Assembly: GCA_944470555.2 (NCBI GenBank)
Contig: OX104134.1
Span: 52,505,890-52,569,889, forward strand
Length of the DNA stretch: 64,000 nucleotides
Source of the DNA: Heterobilharzia americana
Taxonomy: Eukaryota; Platyhelminthes; Trematoda; Strigeidida; Schistosomatidae
Direction of reading: 5' to 3'
The position numbers and the translations under genes are program-made. Position 1 is the stretch's first letter. Each line of letters starts with the position of its first letter. Below are positions 50,978 through 62,776 of the stretch, piece after piece. The notes under the pieces were generated by a model. That model was not told the origin of the DNA. It saw only the letters and a list, made by a program, of their open reading frames with translations, and did no database searches.

Positions 50978-51120
50978 GAGTGACTTTAAAGGCCACTCTA
51001 GCAACAACTGAAGTGACCAATTAGACTTGTATATTTCATGATAATCTGCCTTTCCAGCCTGCATGAAGAAGCCTCATTGGTCATTTCGACTCCTGCCAGA
51101 GTGGCCTTTAAAGTCACCCC
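50978..51120. mobile_element. MITE-like palindrome
   Basis: The left end gtgactttaaaggccactct (50980-50999) is the exact reverse complement of the right end within 51095-51116. Pairing continues inward with interruptions (gaagtgaccaat near 51010 against attggtcatttc near 51076). The total of about 143 bp has no coding capacity, consistent with a miniature inverted-repeat element in the PKG intron. A target-site duplication is not clear. Confidence 0.72.
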
Positions 51121-51869
51121 TTAAAACTAGTTGTAGAATGAATCATGCTGGCGGTATTGTACAAATGAGTAATTTCCTATCATAATTTTTTAATTTAACC
51201 AAATTACAATCCATTGCAATTTGATTCACTTATTTAAAGGATTAACCTGGACGTTAGTTACATCTCTGATTATCGAAAAAGATTTATTAGGTTTTTATAC
51301 TTCTGAAGATCACCCGCATACGCCAAGTATACATAAATTTATTGCACAAAATAAGAATTAAACAATAAGCGCAGTGACATCATTTGACCAATTTATTTTT
51401 CAGTTTGTCTAGAATAGAATGATTTTCCGGCTACTTTTTTGCTCCAAAACCACTTCATTTTGAAAATACATAAATTTTGAAGCTAGATATACCTTGATCA
51501 GATACAATTAGATTGTTTGAAAGGAAGTGAAAATAATTTAAATTCTTCGTTCTCCTTTGAATAGAAACTGCTTTCTTTTTCTTACATTACGCATCATCAG
51601 TTTTAGGAATTTTCAGTGGATATTAATCAAAGTTTCCAAAATACAGCTTTCCTTAGTATTCTGTTGGATGGTTACATTCAAAAAATACATCTGTTGTAAA
51701 ATAACATAAAGTAATTTGGAACTAAGGACACCATTATTCCCACTTGATAGCCTTGGTCCTTCTTGATTTGACAAACATGATTGAGAAACATATGACGTAA
51801 GTCTTTTGTTTACAGTGATTAACTTGAATAACAATGATCTTATTGAAGAGTAATTTTAATTTCTTGCAG
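51121..51869 (+). other. PKG intron, end
   Basis: AT-rich; acceptor taatttcttgcag at 51869. Nothing else recognised. Confidence 0.7.
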
Positions 51870-51998
51870 AGATGCTCCAGCACAAAGACTTGGAGCTCGA
51901 AAATCAGGGATAACAGAAGTGCGAAATCACGCATGGTTGAAGGATTCGATTGGAATGGACTTGTAGCCAAAACTATTCAAGTTCCTATTACTCCTAAA
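51870..51998 (+). CDS. PKG exon: end of kinase domain, with apparent frameshift
   Basis: The first part in phase reads RDAPAQRLGARKSGITEVRN then HAWLKDSIGMDL and stops at TAG 51964-51966. From about 51937 the next frame reads VEGFDWNGLVAKTIQVPITP then K, the conserved PKG continuation (W-F-E-G-F-x-W-x-G-L). The switch lies at the tt in tggttgaag (51935-51943), where conservation expects three T. One extra base would also restore phase 0 at the donor (gtaagt, 51999) to join 62777. So a one-base deletion or base-call error is likely. As given, the protein would lose its AGC C-tail. Confidence 0.92.
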
Positions 51999-52289
51999 GT
52001 AAGTCTTGTAAAGATAACACGAGCCATTCATGCAGTGATCACGTTAAGCCATTTGGAAAATATTTGAACCAATCTATGACATTTCCGTAGATGTAAGACA
52101 GAAAAAGCCAACGTAGAACATCGCACACAAGTGCCTCAGCTCAAGCTGACACATTTTACAGTTGTACACGAAGAACAGGTGGATAAAAAGGTAGTGGTAT
52201 CAGAGCAAACAAAGTTATGTGAGAGAATAAGCAGTTTGAAGATAGAGGTTAGTGCAAATATTCAAGCTTTAGAAGACATCAAGGAGTGA
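51999..52289 (+). other. PKG intron start
   Basis: Intron beginning with donor gtaagt. This 10.8-kb intron to 62776 is the most repeat-loaded of the gene. Confidence 0.7.
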
Positions 52290-52700
52290 ATACATCTGCG
52301 CCATTGTGACCAATTTTCGGCCATACCACCAACAGTCTTCAAACACTGATTCTTATCGTCTCGGAGACCCCAGCCAGACAGTCTACATATCCTAAAACGG
52401 CTCAGATCAACAGCAATAGACTTCGTGGACTGTTGTCACGTCTTAGTCTGGTCACTCCGAACTCTCTTCTAACCTAATCCAACTGCCCCTAGTATGGCAC
52501 GTGGGGGTAGGCGGTGGCTTGACATGCATAGCACATTTCCAAGCCATCTCAGTCGATGAAATTTCACAACCTCACTAAATGACTTGACTCTCTCCTACTA
52601 CCATTCGCCTGACCTCGACATTGTTCATCTGGACCGCTGGTTCCTGGTTTGAATCCCGTCGTGGTCCAGATTTTCATTTCACCTTTAATCGTCACCTAGT
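52290..52700 (+). repeat. Composite GC-richer repeat ending in tRNA-like SINE piece
   Basis: Composition shifts at both edges. The last part has a B-box-like ggtttgaatcc (52648-52658) followed by gtggtccagattttcatttc (52665-52684), which matches the SINE tail at 61090 and 61170 (ggcccaaattttc). The 52290-52600 part, with cacgtgggggtaggcggtgg (52499-52518), looks like a dispersed repeat but has no second copy in this window. Confidence 0.55.
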
Positions 52701-52880
52701 ATCAACAACAAAGTTGTTTGCTTGAAACCCGAAGGTCCTGAGTTCGATCCCTGGCCGTTCCGTGAGTGTGTACTGCTGAGGAGTTTCATACTAGGACAAA
52801 AAATCTGCTCAGTGCTACCAGATTTTCAATGGTTGGCCAACTGATTTCAGTCCGTGATGAATACTACCTCCAGATTAAAA
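52701..52880 (+). repeat. Family-2 hammerhead repeat, copy D
   Basis: It carries gagttcgatccctgg upstream, then the ribozyme section (52768-52820): stem I TACTG/CAGTG and core CTGAGGAG intact, but AAAA for GAAA and GCT for the GTC triplet. It then gives tttcaatggttggcc and tccgtgatgaatac, as in copies C and F. Probably inactive. Confidence 0.7.
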
Positions 52881-55021
52881 TTCCTATTCTTCTCAAAAAT
52901 TTGCTCGTGTTTCTTTCAACTTTACAATAAGCGGAATCGTAAACTGCATCATTATAAGTGCGGATAGCATTTCATCAATCATCAAATCAGTTAAAAATAT
53001 ATAGGAGATTAAAGATCATGGAGGCAAATGAGTGAGTGAATAAATATAATGTGATTTCACTTAAAAATAACTGAGTGCAGATTAGGTGAAGCAACAAATA
53101 CGAATATCAGTCAGCCAAAAGAGATCAAGAGAGGTGAAACTATTATGGGAAAGCAAAATGGATTGAAAGAAAAGAAAATTAAAATGTGAGGTAAATGTTT
53201 AAAACATGTAGTCAAAACTGGTAAGTTAGGTTCAGGTTGGTGAATGCCTTAGTCAGTGCCCCTACTAAAATAATCTGAATTCGATAGCTCCATTTCCCAC
53301 TTCAGTAATGACTAACTTGAATGAAGTAATGTTTCAAAACTTGATTACTTCTAAGCAAACCGCACTTATTTTTATTACAAGACTTCTAAGTATGTCAGCC
53401 ATTTCGACTGATTTAGAATCCTTCATCATAGTTTCAAGTCAACTGATGTGGTTCCCACGTCGCAGCACTGTAAAAGCCTATTTCTTTAATAATTATCAAT
53501 AGTCCTAAGTATTTAAAGGAAATATGGTAGTGAGCTTTGTTGTAAAGAAAACAAGGTTTAAATATTAGGTGACTACATTAAGAACCTCTAGAACATAAAA
53601 TAATAATTTAAAACTTACTACGTATTCATGCAACTAATCAATATTGATAAGAGCGGTAATTTTTCCAATGCTTGTTAAAACGACTTGATAAACCCTATTC
53701 TAATGATCTGCAGACACGCAACTATATTTACATTAGGGGGAAACAATAAATTTCAACTCCTTTCATCCTCTTTTACTGTTTGTCACACATAAAGTGTATA
53801 GATAAATATGATCGGTAAAATTTACGCATTCAGAAAATTTGATAACCAACTGAAAGTTAGTCATAAACATGAACATATGGTTTGTCATCTTGTATGATGA
53901 TAAGTGGGAAGTTCACTAGTAAGCTGAGAGGAAAAATAAACTAGCAGATAGTTACTTATTGTTTTCTCAATGAAAAAAGTTATTTATGCTCAGGAATGTA
54001 GACGACAGATAGACACTTATTTTTCATGTACGGAATGATTAGTGTTGGATGAAGGGTAACTGAGTAAACAAAGTTGTTACACAATTCTGGTTTCAGATTC
54101 TCCATCAAAAGTTGTAGGGTTTCTATGGAATGATAATGGTAGAAACTTAGTACACTTAGGCTTCCCCATTCAGGTTAAAACTATGTTATTGGCAAAAAAT
54201 CTGTAGTATTCTTGTCTGAATATAAATCATGGAACCATGAACTACCTCACTTTAGCTTTTCTCCCTTATACTTCTGATGAGTTAGTTTATAAAGTAAAGA
54301 AACTTACACTTATTAGGGCACTTCTTTTTTTCCAGCTGATTTTCAATTAAATAGATGACCGGTTTCACATACATCCCAAAAACTCTCATATGCACAATCT
54401 ACTCAGCCAGTTAGTGGAGCAGTGGCCTATTGAGTTGATCATCAGACTTTCAAGTAATGGGTCTCGGGTTAGTAGTTCCTTTGGTAACCGAACTGTATCA
54501 CAAGCTGTAACACAAAATATATGGTTAATAGCTTGGTAAACATGGCTTATACCATTTTGAGGTGCAACCAATCAGCTACTACTGACCAACCAATGTGTTC
54601 AATGGAAAGTAGAAAACTGATTATTTCTTCCCTTAGAAAAATAGCTAACGGATGCAACTACACATGTGAACTATCAACTAATAACGTACAGTGATTAGCT
54701 ACATACAACATAAAAGTTATCTTATCCGTAAGTAACACGATTTTCCGCTTCACCTAGGTTAACTGATCGTATGTTAATGATAAAATAATATATTAGTAGA
54801 AAAATTTATAAACTAAGTTCAAAATAATTTTATCTATTTCTTATGATTACACCCATGTGTTGTTAAAACACTTGTTGCTTGGCATGGATATATTTTGTGT
54901 CCAGAAAACAGACTTCATAAAGCATCTGAACACAAACCTTGCTTTTATTCAATAAATAAATAATTTCGATATTGACATGGTTACTCATCATTATTTAGCA
55001 GCCAATATTTATTGTTATTAA
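52881..55021 (+). other. PKG intron, no gene supported
   Basis: AT-rich sequence without recognisable coding or repeats. Confidence 0.6.
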
Positions 55022-57005
55022 CTTTCCCATCGGTTCCTAGTGGAATATAGGGCTTCAGTAGCACGTCCCCATTGCACTCTGTTCTCTGCAGTCTTTTCAA
55101 CCTGGCGCCACGACTCCCCACAAGCTCTCATTTCTTCTTTACATGATCTCCTTCATGTCACCCTCAACTGGGATGCCCAACTCGTCGATTCCACTCTGGA
55201 TTTCACTCGACGGCTTGGCCTAGCGCGTGATGTCCCCAATCGGTCTTCTCAGTGTATGTCGGATGCATTCTATCTCCACTTTCTTCTGCATATTTGTTGG
55301 GCGATGGGTTGTTGGTTGGTTCGTTGCTAGCCAGCCAGAGTTCCTTCTTGCTAATTCTCAGTATTCTGGCCATCTGATCTTCAGCATTGAGTGAGCGTAG
55401 GCGGCAGCTGTTAATCAATGTCTGTAGTTTGTTGGAAGTGCTTTACGTGACGCAAGAAGTTTCTGAACCATATAGCAGCACTAACTTGACTGAATTAGTG
55501 TCGAAAATCCGGATATTGTTCACGCTTTGTGCTGAGTGCAGTGCAGTAGATCTCCACACCGATTACTTCAGATTAATACAGAAAGGCATGTCTTGCTGTC
55601 TTCCCGATCCTGGTTTTGACATCCTCATCTGAGCCTGTGCCGTCTGTAGTTGAAACAATGCTACCCTGCCTAGATAGGTGTAGGTGAAAGAGACAATTTC
55701 ATTTAGGTTTCTCCCGTTTTAGGGTGATTGGTGCTTGTTGTTGGTTGTATATCTTCATCACCTGTACCTCCTCTACGTTTACCTGAAGGAAGTCCCGTCT
55801 TCCTTCACTGCCTGTTCTATCAACTTGTTAGGTTTTGCCTGTAGATCTTCAGCCTCGTGCAACATTAGACAAATCATCATCGGCGAAATTCAAATCTTTA
55901 ATTGGTTTCATCTGAGTTGATCTCTTCTCTCCCGGATAGTAACCTGGTTATTTGATACAATGTTGTCAGGTCTCTCTTACCAGCAGCCTGTTCTGCTTCA
56001 CTTGCCAGTGTGTCAAAGAAGTGTCTTTTGTCTTTGCGCGCACTCTTCTTCATTTCTTTATCCAGTGTTTTATACATTGTACTCAGTTCCTCTTCTCGTT
56101 GTGCATCCTTGCACTGGTTCATCTTCTGCTTCACCATCCTCCTCTCCCTCCTCTATCAGCTTCCATGTGTCCGTCGAGATCCATTCCTTGTCTTGGCGCC
56201 TCTTCTTCCTTCCTGATACGGTTATGCAGGTTTCCTTCCACATAGCTTTCAAAGAGTTCCAGTGCTCATCCACACAGGTTTCTTCAGGGATGTTGCTCGA
56301 TATCTCCCATTTTGCCTTGATGGCTGCCGTGAAGATTTCCTTTGTAGTTTCGTCCTTCAGTTTCTGTTCTGGGTGTTGAACTTGAACTGTGGTTGTCTAT
56401 CACCGACTTCTTTGATGGCTTTCAACTTGATTTGGAAGGTTCCTTGTACTAGATAGTGAGTGGCGTGAACCTACATCTGCTCCTCTTCTTGACCTTGTGT
56501 CAAGCAGGCTGGGTGCATCTCCACTTTCTTGAGATTGAGATAAAGTCGATGTGATTTTTATTGTGTCCTGGTGTCTGGTCAAATCCATGTTGCTTTGTGG
56601 ATATCCTTGTGCTTTAACACAGTATCTCCAATCACCAAATCGTTGAATGCACAGGATTCTGCAAACAGTTCTCCATTCTCGTCCATCACCTCACGGAGCG
56701 CTTCTCGACCGATGGTTAGTTCTCTTCCTGTGTTGTCCGCTCCCAGTTTGTCCCATTAGAATTTTGATATCGCCAACTGGGATGGGGTCTTGTCTAGTGT
56801 TGATTGCAGTTTTCTGTAGAATTCCTCCTTCTTCTCTTTATCTACATTATTTGTAGGTGCGTAGCGTAGCATTGTATGATTGTGACTTTCCTTCCTTTTG
56901 AGTTGAACTTTGCTGTCATGATCCTGATGCTGCAGGAGGAGATTAGTTCCCACTGCATGAGACAGAGCCTTCGATGCTGTTGGGAACATCATGATAGCAG
57001 CTATG
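55022..57005 (-). mobile_element. RTE-clade element, internally deleted copy 4
   Basis: On the minus strand, endonuclease sequence (57005 to about 56400, including SRRGADVGS) runs into the N-terminal part of the RT region. It then jumps near 55893 from IKDE-like sequence directly to the segment after FADD. About 890 bp of RT palm are missing relative to copy 2. The C-terminal region and 3' end follow to 55022. The endonuclease shares the insertion ctcctgca-catcaggatca with copy 1. The 55047-55881 block matches copy 3 in opposite orientation. Confidence 0.92.
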
Positions 57006-57710
57006 GTAATCAGGATTCAATCTACAAAACAACTTATATGACTTTACCTTCGAACTAACCCATCATACCTGACAGAAAAGTAATAGATTGTAAAGAAAAC
57101 TTCCTTGAATGAACACGTCTTTATTAGTTTACCAAAGAATATTGATTACAGATGAAAACAAATATCAATGAAATATGAACTTGATTTAACATTATTCACT
57201 GAAATCAGCAAGATGAATTTAACTAACAGAATTCATTAACGAACACCAGGTTTTCTATTGTACACTAATTCATAGCTATCGAATTATGACTACTGCAGCT
57301 ATCTCATTCGTTGGATCCAAGTAGGAAGAGTGAAGCTTAAACTTATGATCCAGTATATAGATAATGACTTTTGTAGGCAGTAAAACAAAAGTTCAAGAAT
57401 GAAAACAATTGCTAGTCCTCAGTAAAATCACTGGAATTCAGGCCACACAGAAATTACCGGATGATCAATTAACAAAGGATATTTCAGCGAAAAGATTCCC
57501 TTTTTGTCAAGTCATTTTCAAAAGCTGTACATAGTAATCATCGTTACAACAAAGTAGATACCCACCAAAGGTTAACAGTTGAATATAAAGTCACTGAAAA
57601 CGGCCATAAATTTACAAGGTGGTAACGACCGCAAGGTCAACTCAGGGTAAACAAAGAAACGAATAAAATGTCTTTGAGAGATTACGACTGAGGTAAAGTT
57701 AGAGAATTAA
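57006..57710 (+). other. PKG intron, no gene seen
   Basis: AT-rich stretch between RTE copy 4 and PLE2. Confidence 0.6.
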
Positions 57711-59640
57711 TACAACTTTTTTGAACTCCAGGTTCAGGCTGTAACCGCTGGATTGCCAAGGCCACCGTCGCGTTGAGGTGCGGGATACATACGCTCCTCG
57801 AAATGTTTGGTTCCTCTTCATAAATGACTCTGAAAGGAGACTCTTTTGTAGCAAAGTGTCAATAGTTAACCAAGTTCTTAAGAATAGAGCTGTTGATGGC
57901 TTTACACTCCTTTAGACAGTCATGCAGGATAGTCTTCTCAGATGCTTTTGGACAGAACACGCCCTGTGCAGCCCACATAACCAGCTCTACAACAGCAGAT
58001 GAATTGAAGGTGGCCCATAGCGATAGTTTATCCTTTATACACCCTAGAATCAATTGTTGACTGAGAAAATAAACTCGAAACTGGGCAGGAAAGGAGGTCT
58101 TCTTCAGTGTTTATACAAGATATTCTTCAGTGTCTCTGCCAATGTGTCTCCCTTGAATCCTATTTTGATAAAGTGTCTTCTTTGAAATGCATAAACCTCA
58201 TATTCCTCTCAGTGAATCTTGTTTGGTAACCATTCTCGGTGAACACTCTTTTAATTACTTCCAGCTCCTCATCTACTGTATCATCCGTACAAATTCTTCT
58301 AATTCTTGTGCCTAGTGAATGAATTAAATTTCTCTTCTTGATTAGTTGAACCCAGCTTTCAAAGTGAGTATATTGTCCACTTTAGGTTTGTCTTCTTTAA
58401 ACCTATCTCCTTAGCGAACCATCATGTCTTTTTATCAATACAAAGCCCAGGAAGTGGAATTTTGAGTTATTTTCGGTTTTTGCGGTAAATTTAATTGATT
58501 TGTGACATTCACTAAACTTTAGTAGTGTTTCTTCATGGTTACTATTTTCTTCCCAGATGATGAAGTGTAATCCATGGATCTGTCATATAGATGTAACCGG
58601 TTAATCATGGAACTCAGTTAACTGTTCTCCAGACTGGCCATAAGACAATCAGCTAAGGGAAGATCCAGTGTTGGAACCATTACTGCCCTATCCGTTTGTC
58701 GATAAAGTTCATGACTGCTTGTAAACTGTAGAATAAAGGTACATCGTAACAGCAATTCCTTCTGAAAATATTTAAAAATCCCAGTTTCACGCTTGTTGAT
58801 CTCGATATAATCAGGTAGAAAGCAGATTGTTTTCGTCAAAGAGACATTTAGGAAACACAACGTGACGTCTAATGAAAACATACACTCACCACACACAATG
58901 ACATCTCTTATGCACTTAACGAAATCGAAGGAGTCAGGCATACTGCATATATTTATCTGATTCTTCCCTGGCTGAAGAATTTCAGCTAACCATTTATCAA
59001 TTCTGTGATACGGTAAATTATTCACGTTACCAACTGTATAAAGAGGAACATTTTTTCTTATGGAATTTGGGAAGACCGTAGAGTCGAGAAATCACTGAGT
59101 TGGATGGTTTTAGTCATTCAAGCAGCTCTAGACTGATAATCGATTCGTCTTTCGTCTTCAAAGTTTTTGTTAGCCTTCCTTCTGCTTTTTTCATTTCCAT
59201 CTTTCTGGAAAGCTTCTTTCGAAAATTTACCTTCATCTGAGAATATAAATGAGCGTTTGTCAGCATAGTCATTGCGATTTATGAGAACTGTGCCAAAACC
59301 ATTGTTAGGATGAACCAACATCAGTTTGTCGTTCTTCAAAAGTTCATTTACTTGGGCATGATGTCCTTTGGACAACAGTTTCCTAGTATTTAGTTTTGCA
59401 TTTATGTAATGAAGGCAGCAAATGAAAATCATTGATTTAAATTCCTTAAGATTCTTGTTGGATGTTGGGACTATACCGTTTGTCTTATTCATTAAACTTT
59501 TGAACTGGATTTTAGTGTCAAGTTCATTTGGAGAAATCGAAATATCACAGGATTTAAGACCCAGAAAGAGTACTTGCAAATGGAGTGCCAATAGTTATAT
59601 TATAGTTAAATACATATTCTCTTGAATTTAAATACAGTAC
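57711..59640 (-). mobile_element. Penelope-like element, most complete copy (PLE2)
   Basis: Read on the minus strand. The N-terminal part (59591-59118) has LGLKSCDISISPNELDTKI and KLMLVHPNNGFGTVLINRND. The RT (59025-58618) has FSLDVTLCFLNVSLTKT and a decayed YRQTD...LADCLMASLEN. It continues with NSKFHFLGF, QYTHFESWV and EVIKRVFTENGYQTRFTERN (58500-58200). The GIY-YIG domain (58050-57850) has AGYVGCTGR and YPAWLSKG, and the C-terminal tail runs to about 57715. All PLE domains are represented, but many frameshifts and substitutions show it is inactive. Terminal repeats were not recognised at its edges. Confidence 0.85.
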
Positions 59641-61030
59641 CTTAATACATTGATTAAATAGATGAGCAAAAAGCGTTTAGTAAAACCAAACATTTTCATT
59701 AAATGGTCATAAAACCCACTTAAAAACTTAAAAAATATTCAGTGACAGCGTGACAGACAATGATGACGACAAACAAACTAATCTAGACGACGTTTCTCAT
59801 TCTAGATTAACATGTGTGACCAGTGATATTCTCATGATTAGGAGATGGACTGTTTCAGTGTTATTTGCATATTCATTATAAAACATTCCTAAATATGTTC
59901 AAACATTTCTATGACTGGTGCAGTCAGTAGTCCTGACACTTTAATTTGGATATTCAGGAACATACATTTCAGTTGGCAGTTGAAGTATTCAAAGTGATTT
60001 TTCGTCACGTAACTGAAAACTGAATGAGCAACTTATCTTTTATAGAAGTGGAGCATAAAAAGGAATTCTAATTAGCTTCATTGCATGCAACTGCTCAAGG
60101 AAAAACAAGATGCAGATTCACAGAAATTTGAACAGAATCAAAGGTTGAAATGATAACTTTTAGAGGTAGGAGATCACGTGAAATGGAGAGCATAATAATG
60201 CATCACAGGAGGTGAACCAGAATCATGAAAACTGTTCTCAAGATATGAAGGTCTGTAAACAGTTATAAGGAGAGAAGTAAGGAAAACTTGTGAACTTTAC
60301 TCGGCTTTAGAAGGGGATACCAGTGAGAGAAGAAACCCAGTAGGAAACCTTGCAGAAGAAGACGTCAATAGTATGATCATAAGGGTAACGGAAACTAAAT
60401 TTTAACAAGCGAACTGGTGCAGTGAGGGCTGATTATGCAAATGTGCATAAGTAGTATATATAAAAGCTACTTGCAGGCTTGTTGATGATTAAATTCACTT
60501 GGGAAGCTGATAAAAAAGGGATAGCGACACTGTTAATTTCAACATCGCCAGCTTTGTCTACTTACATTTCTCTTCTTGATATGCAGTATTATATGGATTT
60601 ACATTTCGTTTGTTAACTCCGTTTAATCTAATAGCCTTAATTGTTGAAGTGCATTAACTTGTATTGTCTGTCCGCTATATGAAACAAAAAATAACTAGAT
60701 AGTAGCGATAAATGTTGCTAAAATCCTATTTCACTAATAATTACTGAGTTGTCGGAATTTTAAATCAATATCATTATTATCACAATATAGAATCATCATA
60801 CAGTTTCGGTCTGTATAGCTCATTTCTAAACATTTGAAATTGCAACTGAAAATTAACTAATTTGTAGACACGATAGTTTTTTATGTATAGTAATGCAGAA
60901 CACTGATTACCAGAATCACAGTAAACTGAGATACTCAACAGAAAAATTAACTGGGAATTTAAAAACCTCTGAAACTAAATAGTCTAACGGAAGAATTTCA
61001 AATAAATTTTATTTTCATTTTCACAATCGG
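59641..61030 (+). other. PKG intron, no gene seen
   Basis: AT-rich; nothing recognised. Confidence 0.6.
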
Positions 61031-61034
61031 AGTG

Positions 61035-61215
61035 GGATAGCCGCGGTTTGGTAGACCAGTATTTATACTAGGTGATGATTGAAGGTGAGATGAAAATTTG
61101 GGCCACGGTGGGGTTCGAACCGAAAACTACAGGGTTTCCGGATCATTGGTTGCTGATTCTTATCTCGCCGTGGCCCAAATTTTCGTTTCATCTTCAATCA
61201 TCATATAGTATAAAT
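61035..61215. repeat. SINE fragment folded as an inverted repeat
   Basis: Arm 61061-61113 (atttatactaggtgatgatt...ccacggtg) and arm 61167-61212 (cgccgtggcccaaattttcg...tagtataaat) are reverse complements with few mismatches. They enclose a piece with a B-box-like ggttcgaacc (61112-61121), itself a palindrome. The same family is seen near 27.3-27.7 kb and 52.65 kb. Confidence 0.75.
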
Positions 61216-61997
61216 TTTATTTCTAATGAGAAGTTATACGAAGACTAAGGAATCATGGAAACGGTAATAGTAGTTATCGGATAAAATGGATTATGAAGAA
61301 AGTCTTCATGACTTTACCGGTTTCATTTAAGATTTAAATATTTCCATTGAATCACACAAGAATCAAGACTTGAGTGAAAAAACTTGTTTTCGGTGATATC
61401 ATCTTCTACAATTGTATAATTGCATTTAAATATAGTGTACATAAAAAATATCAACATTCGTTAATCAATAACTGTTACTAGTTTGTTGCCATGAGAACAA
61501 TATAAGAATGGAAACTAAGTAAGAAATATGAACTGGAAACACTAAAAATTAAGAAGGGAATAAGGACAGGGAATTGCAAAGTCACTTCTAGATAGACAGT
61601 TCCGGTTCGGATTGTTGTATTGCTGAAGCTGCACAATGCAAAGTTAACGTTCCTTCAAACCTTTCAAAAGGTTATGTTGCACTTTGTAAACAAGTTCAAA
61701 CAAATCTTCTGGAACTGTGTCCGCTGCCAACCGAATGCTGTTATATGAAGCTGTTAATTAACCTGCCTTCACCTTTACTGAACCATGCTGGAAGGTGTTG
61801 TTAGGTAGATAAAAAGAATTAATAACCAAGGGTATGTTCCACAATCTACTGATACACAGAGCGAGAAAATCGGAACCAATGTTCCCAGATTAATATACGG
61901 GATAGTCGACACTTTATTAACACACCAAAATCATTCAACTCATGACTGACAAAAAAATACTTCGAAAAAAATTTCTCACTTTTGCCAAAAGCCACTT
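61216..61997 (+). other. PKG intron, no gene seen
   Basis: AT-rich; nothing recognised. Confidence 0.6.
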
Positions 61998-62215
61998 CAG
62001 GTTGGTATTCATCATAGAATGACATGAAAGCACTGGACAGCCGTTTCTTCCTAGTATGGGACTCATCAGCAGCGCACACCAATGACCTCGCAAGGGATCG
62101 GACCCAGCACCTTCATGTTCCACAGCCAGCACGTTACCGTTGAGCTATGGATTGGAAGTCAGTGGTCCATATTTCCTGCTTCAAGATATAGCATGATTTC
62201 CATCTGTCATCGTTA
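61998..62215 (-). repeat. Family-2 hammerhead repeat, left arm of a palindrome (copy E)
   Basis: Its reverse complement matches 62285-62510 over most of its length, for example cagccagcacgttaccgttg (62124-62143) against caacggtaacgtgctggctg (62344-62363). The two arms form a palindrome of about 0.5 kb around a spacer of about 70 bp. The repeat carries HHR-E. Confidence 0.85.
62029..62078 (-). ncRNA. Hammerhead ribozyme HHR-E (all catalytic boxes intact)
   Basis: On the minus strand, stem I GCGCTG pairs with CAGTGC (one G-U). The core is CTGATGAG (complement of 62062-62069), GAAA is the complement of 62044-62047, and the cleavage triplet GTC is the complement of 62036-62038. Stem II is GTCC against GGAA, so its pair nearest the core is lost. 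Stem III is the short CGGCTG segment. It is antisense to PKG. This is the best-preserved family-2 core in the window. Confidence 0.75.
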
Positions 62216-62284
62216 AGTAACTGTCGTGACCGATGAGGCTAACCAAGTCGAACATTAGGACAGTTATTCATTGATGGCATTAGA

Positions 62285-62510
62285 TGGAAATCGTGCTATA
62301 TCTTGAAGCCGGAAATATGGACCACTGACTTCCAATCCATAGTTCAACGGTAACGTGCTGGCTGTGGAACATGAAGGTGCTGAGTCCGATTCCTTGCGGA
62401 GTCATTGGTGTGCGCTGCTTATGAGTCCCATACTGGAACGAAACAGTTGTCCAGTGTTCTCAGGTTTCTGATGCTTCTCCAACTGTCATTCCATGATGAA
62501 TGCTAACCTA
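62285..62510 (+). repeat. Family-2 hammerhead repeat, right arm of a palindrome (copy F)
   Basis: Partner of 61998-62215. Order of motifs: tgatggcatt, a shared block caacggtaacgtgctgg, gagtccgattcc (B-box-like position), the ribozyme, and tccatgatgaatgc. Confidence 0.85.
62410..62460 (+). ncRNA. Hammerhead ribozyme HHR-F (one core change)
   Basis: Stem I GCGCTG/CAGTGT pairs over five positions or more, GAAA is at 62440-62443 and the GTC triplet ends at 62451. The core is CTTATGAG instead of CTGATGAG (G to T at the third position, normally essential), so activity should be strongly reduced. It is sense-oriented, about 320 bp before the last PKG exon. Confidence 0.7.
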
Positions 62511-62776
62511 AAATCAACAAATACATCTTAACAAACCTCAAAATTGAAAAATGTTATTTCCGTTTACTCCTAGATGAATTAAAACGTGAAAATACGTATT
62601 GTTTAGATACGTTATTTCAGGAGTATTATTTGGAACTAGTTGAGTAAAACGTTGTAAACCTGATTAATTTTGTGTTTTCAATCAGTGAATACATCTAACT
62701 GTTTTTATAATGAACCATATGTTCCCATAAAACAACATAGATTTCTTCCTAAATTATTTCACTTATTATCAAACAG

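Noticed and set aside
61110..61160. tRNA gene
   Set aside because: Only a B-box-like palindrome inside a SINE hairpin; no acceptor or anticodon stem.
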